NCBI GenBank assembly: GCA_029931535.1 | Contig: JAQPZY010001684.1 | Span: 3,225,001-3,289,000, forward strand | DNA length: 64,000 nucleotides | DNA from: Margaritifera margaritifera | Taxonomy: Eukaryota; Mollusca; Bivalvia; Unionida; Margaritiferidae | Direction of reading: 5' to 3' | Shown here: in pieces, positions 55,601 through 61,600 of the stretch | How positions within the stretch are numbered: position 1 is the stretch's first letter | Layout of the letters: every line of letters begins with the position of its first letter | The notes under the pieces: model-generated | What the model was told of the DNA's origin: nothing | Databases searched by the model: none | Seen by the model: the letters and a program-made list of their open reading frames with translations, nothing else | Made by a program: the position numbers and the translations under genes

Positions 55601-58600
55601 TTGGCCAAAATTTTCATCATCTATGACCTATCATGCAGTGCCTGTCTGATCAGTCCAACTGTATAGCTGTCACACTGTTAGTTCCTTCAGTAACTCAAGC
55701 CATGCTGGTTGCTCATCTACCAGTTCAGATGATGAGTCTACAATTTACTGATTATCCTTTGATGAGGCTATATCATCCCTTCTGCTTGGTGTGATTTACA
55801 TGGATGTGGAGGAGTTGCCAGATAAGGATAACCCTCCCAGTGAGTGTAGGAACAACCTCAATTAACTTATGAACCCAGATCCTACAATGGAGAGGACTGA
55901 GTTCAGTTTTTTAGGTGGTGATGGAAGAGATGTATAGTATCTTGACTCTTAGCAAATGCCCACCACTACCATCTTCAACTCAGGCATGCTGGGTCAAGGT
56001 GTCAGTGCATGCAGATGATGAGAACAAGCATTCCTCCTTCTGTCTGCTCTGACAATCCCCGAAGCTTATAGAGATTACCAAATATCTGTCATGAAAATAT
56101 GAGATCCTGTTAACTCCAAAGCCTTCTTAACAAAAGTCAGCTGCCAACATCACTCTCACCCACAGGTACAAGACCCACTTGGACGCCTATCATGTAGAAG
56201 CCCCAAGTGTGGATCAGGATATAGTGGAGGTAAATGTATGTGCCTCTCTTTTCTATTAAATAGATTGTCAGATGTTCCAGACAAGCTGAAAGTTGGTCAG
56301 AAATATATTGCTGACCCTTGTTTTTGACCTGGCTTCACTTGCTATCTTCAGATTTGAAAAAAATGCAGGTAATGATCATACTTGGGAGTTAACATGCTGC
56401 ATTGTGAAGATTGTTAACAGGGCATTAACAAATACATGATATAAACACCAATGCCTACCTGGAATTGTATGACTGAGGATTTCAATAGCCACCATACCAT
56501 GCTCACTATGTCATATTCAGGATTTCAATAGCCACCATGTCATACTTGTGATGTCATAACTTGCTAGACAGCAGATGCACTTCTGCATGTTGTTTTAAGT
56601 AAACTACACCCTTTTGACATTTTAAACAATGGTTCAAAACAGTGAAGTAGAAAAAGACTTCACCAAAAATTATAATGACAACTACAAACCCTGACAACAC
56701 AATAGCCGAGTTATTCTGACCAGGTAAATTAGGGTCAATTTCAGTTAGAAGTATGACTTTTAGCAGATGATGGCCTATGCAACAGAAATTCCATCTTTAC
56801 AAGTCATGGTGGGCAATTTTCTGCAAGGTAATATCGGTATGACTGGTATAAAGTTCATATTTACAAAGAATCACAACGCAGTGCAGAAAATTACTTACAA
56901 TGACCTGCATAAATGGCAGATTTGACCAGGAATTTCTGCATTTGCCATCATCTGTTACAAATTATACCTCCCACTGAAACTGAAAATAATTTACCTGCTA
57001 AAGATGATTGAGTTCTCATGTTGTCATGGTTTGTAGTTACAAGTATCATTTTTAATTTGTCGACGTAATTGTTACAAAACTTTAAGGGTACACGTACAAC
57101 TATTCGACAGTGTTGAAACAGACTTTAATTTTATCTGAACAATCCTTCCTTACTATCCACCAAAATTCATGTTATTTGCAGTTGGATTATCATTATTAAC
57201 TACCAATGTCATGCTATGTAAGCCACCAGTTGTCAATTACACATTTTAAGTTTAAAAACTGAAACCCCATCAAAATTCGATGTTATTCATCTATTAATCG
57301 GCCTCTCTCAAAAGTAAGTCCACCTTGATAATAGTAACATTTGTGCTTATCTGTGTACATGTATAATACACACTCAACTGTAAACAGTATTGGGCCAGAT
57401 CTGCTGTAGCATAATGCACTGGCAGGACAGGGCTTATCTGCTGTAGCATAATGCAATGGCAGGACAGGGTCTATCTGCTGCTGCATAATGCAATGGCACA
57501 ACAGGGTCTATCTGCTGTAGCATAATGCACTGGCAGGACAGGGCTTATCTGCTGTAGCATAATGCAATGGCACAACAGGGTCTATCTGCTGTAGCATAAT
57601 GCAATGGCACAACAGGGTCTATCTGCTGTAGCATAATGCAATGGCAGGACAGGGCTTATCTGCTGTTGCATAATGCAATGGCAGGACAGGGTCTATCTGC
57701 TGTAGCATAATGCAATGGCAGGACAGGGTCTATCTGCTGTAGCATAATGCAATGGCAGGACAGGGTCTATCTGCTGTAGCATAATGCAATGGCACAACAG
57801 GGTCTATCTGCTTTAGCATAATGCAATGGCAGGACAGGGCTTATCTGCTGTAGCATAATGCAATGGCACAACAGGGTCTATCTGCTGTAGCATAATGCAC
57901 TGGCAGGACAGGGTCTATCTGCTGTTGAACAATCTTCTGGTGCATTATGTGATGGAAGATACATGCATTATTCACAAGGTATATATGGTACTAATGAAGG
58001 AAACAAAGTGCAGGGCATTTCTGCATCTTACCTATAATTACTAGGTCTGTCCAGATAAACATTTTTCATAATCATCTCTAGAATGACCAAAACAAAATAA
58101 TCTTTATGCAGTGCAGTAATAATTTGAAATCACTATTTCTTGTATCTGCATTGGAAGGAGAAATAAAGTAGCTAACTTACCCTAACTGCAGACAACACAA
58201 CAGCTGCATTTGCATGGGCCAAACGTGGAGTCACTCTTTCACAGATGCTAAAAAGAAAGCAAAAGGTCAAGACTTAAAATTTTCAGCATAATTTCTATGT
58301 TTTTATTTTTCTAAATGATTTACATGCACATATAAGAATATAAATAAACTATACACCCAAAGGGTATTGAGTTCACAGCCATACTTCTAACAGTCCAGTT
58401 AATCAATGAGTGTGAATAAATTTGAATGTGCATGTTTTAACAAAGGTCCTATGGCAAGTTAGACCAAAAATTAATCAGTAAACAACCAAAAAGTAAACAC
58501 AAGGTAATTTTTAATGGTATATATAAAAACATTCACTTTTCTTCTGCTCGTGACCTGAAATGTCAACTCAAAAACTTGTTTGACAATCATAGATGAAGTT

Positions 58601-61600
58601 GGAAACTGAGCTTGCCAAATACATTTCAGAACATGAGTTAGGAAGTACAATTTGGAATACTAATTGGAAACTGACTTAGCAAGAACACTTTGGAACACTA
58701 ATCAAATCCATTATTTACTACATATTCATAACTCATAAATTTATCCATTGACAGGTGGAAAAGGGAGATGATTTACCTTTGTGCTTCTCTTTCTTCTTTG
58801 GGTGTACTGTTTGAAATAGCATCCAATATGAACACCTGTCCCCATCTATAAAATGGGAGTAAAAATAAGATTGATGCATTAATAAGACTGGGATACTGTA
58901 ACACATAGGGTATACATATAAAGAAGTGATAGGATTTAGCTTTAATGCATTTACAACTTTGTGCTAAAGATGCAAACTCGTAAACTTAATTTTTTACATT
59001 CACAGTAACCCAAGTAGTGGCAGTGTATCTTCAAATAGATGCTTCTTTTACTTGACTCCGACTTTTATTTAGCTAAAGAAAAAACTTTAAATTGTTGTTA
59101 ATCTCGGGTGTGGACGAACATAAGGTCAAAATGCACACAGACACCAAAGTGATCATTATGTTGAGCTTCTTTCTCATCCTATAAATTTGTTGTTATAATT
59201 AGTATTCTTTTTTTTTATATCAGAAAGGGTTCTGTTATCTGATTCTGTCATCATGATACCTATTATCCAAAAATCAATTCTGGAGTGCAGACAGGTATAA
59301 ATTCTAGTTAACTATTTCTTTGACATTTCATTCTTGTTTTCTTTCTTTTTTCTCTAATAAAAGCAGATAGTGGAAGAGGAAAGCCGTCATAAATGTACCA
59401 TCTTATAAGGAATACCTGATCTATATAATAATTTAGTTTTATTATCATACACGGTTGATATCATCATAATAAAACAGAAAACAGAAGGGCAGCATATACC
59501 ATACTTACTCATGTAAAACACACATCCAAATATAAACAGAATAGATCCACATCTCTGATGGCATAATATACCAGCACTTCCAGCAGGGTTCAATATAGGA
59601 TTCTGCCAGATGGAACCACTGACCATCATGATTTTCAAAAGGGGCCACAAAGAATTTAATATGGGCCACTACTTTTGTTTCATGACATGGCTAGAATTTA
59701 CAGGATGTTTAGATAATAAATGTACCCCAAAATTATGCTTAAAAAGTTAATTATTCCACTCATAGCTGAATACAGTATATTTTATACATAGTGTAAGAAT
59801 GAATCAAAATTATTTTATAATCAAAAATGACAAATATTTATTACTGATGACAGAATAGTGAATACAATTTATGTTGATTGTTCTAAATTAAATAATTTCT
59901 CACCAACAGATTTCACAAAATGAAACATACAAGAATTTGTTGCACTTCTAATAGCATAAGTATTACAAAGTCATCACACTTATTTGTTTTGAATACTGTT
60001 GTATATTTTCCTTGCCTGTGAGTAATAATTGTTCATGTTCAAATTTTTCTCAAAGATTCAAGATTTTGACTCAGTTTCAACAGATTCATAGCTAACTGGT
60101 TCATGATCAATGTGATGAGTCTGTTTAGAATATGCTGATACCAGTATTATTATATATGGGCAAATTGCAGGATGGTCTTGTCAATTTCAGGCCAAATAAA
60201 GTCTTTATTGTTTGCTTTTATACGATGGCAGATCAGGGTCTATATTGTTTGCTTTAATTCATAGGCAGAACAAACTGAGTAGACCCTGATCTGCTGGTAC
60301 ATTATATGATGGCAAATCAGGGTATATACTGTTTGCTTGAATTCATACGCAGAACAAACTGAGTAGACCCTGACCTGCTGGTACTTTATATGATGGCAGA
60401 TCTGGGTCTATACTGTTTGCAGCTGGATATGTTTATACCCAAAGCAAATGCAATACTTGAACGTACTCTGTGCACTCATTGAGAGCCGTCAAGAGCTTGT
60501 TGATGGTACTGGTGTTTAACTCCAGGACCTGTGCAGCAGTCGGTGAGGACTCCATTATCTCTGAGATAGCAGCCACAGCATTAGCCACCACCTAATAAAC
60601 AGACATGAACAAAATGGAGATTCATACATAGTGCTTTTTTCATATAAAATTCATAAAATGATTTGAACTTCTATGTCTTGCAAGTCTTCGTGAGCAAAAC
60701 ACTGAAATGAGTGAGTATTAAAATTATAACAGTATACAAAATAGGCACCAATACAAGATTCTATTCAGCAAATATTATCATACATAATCTTTTGTTCAAC
60801 AAACTGCTATCAAAGTTCCTTGGTGCAACAAAATTAGGTTTTGGGAACCTTTTACCCTCCAGAATATCATGACCTAATATATAACACATGTGTAATGTTG
60901 AGATGTAAAATAGGTTTATGAAACTCAATATTAATATCATGTTGTGAAAGATGATGTTGTGCGAGATGGAAAATGTATGTGTTATCTTTTCAAGAGTGCC
61001 TAATGACAATGAACAGAAATAATGATGTTGTGAGCAATGTGACTCTTCAGAATTTTGACTATGATTGCTGTGTGAGTGGATGTTTGAATTTCAAGTCATT
61101 TATGAGGTTTGAAGTTGTTCCCTTGTAGACCATTTACCTTGTTTGTTTCTTTTTATAAAATGATGCCAAACTCACTTGCTAAACAAATGAATATTCAAAT
61201 ACCAATTTTCCATAAAAACTTCTGCAAAAAAACATTCAGAGTTGAAAATTTGGTTATTCCTTTCAGCTTTAGTATTTCTAAACCTATATGCATATCAATA
61301 CCAATGATACAACATTTTTTTTCCAACACTATTTCCTTGTAAGACATTAGAGAAAAATACTACATCATATATATAATCATGCTGTGGGATAGGGAAATCC
61401 AAACTGAGGATCAGAATTTGTTGGCAAGCATGAGGCATAGCCAAACCTTGTTCCTGCCTACAAGTTCTTACCATAAGGTTGGAGTTCAAGCCTAAAAATT
61501 CTGACCTTCAGGTGTGATTTCCTGTCCCACACCATTGCATACACGATGGATTCTATTAATCTCACCTGCTGACATGATGCATGACCAAATAAGGTCACTG

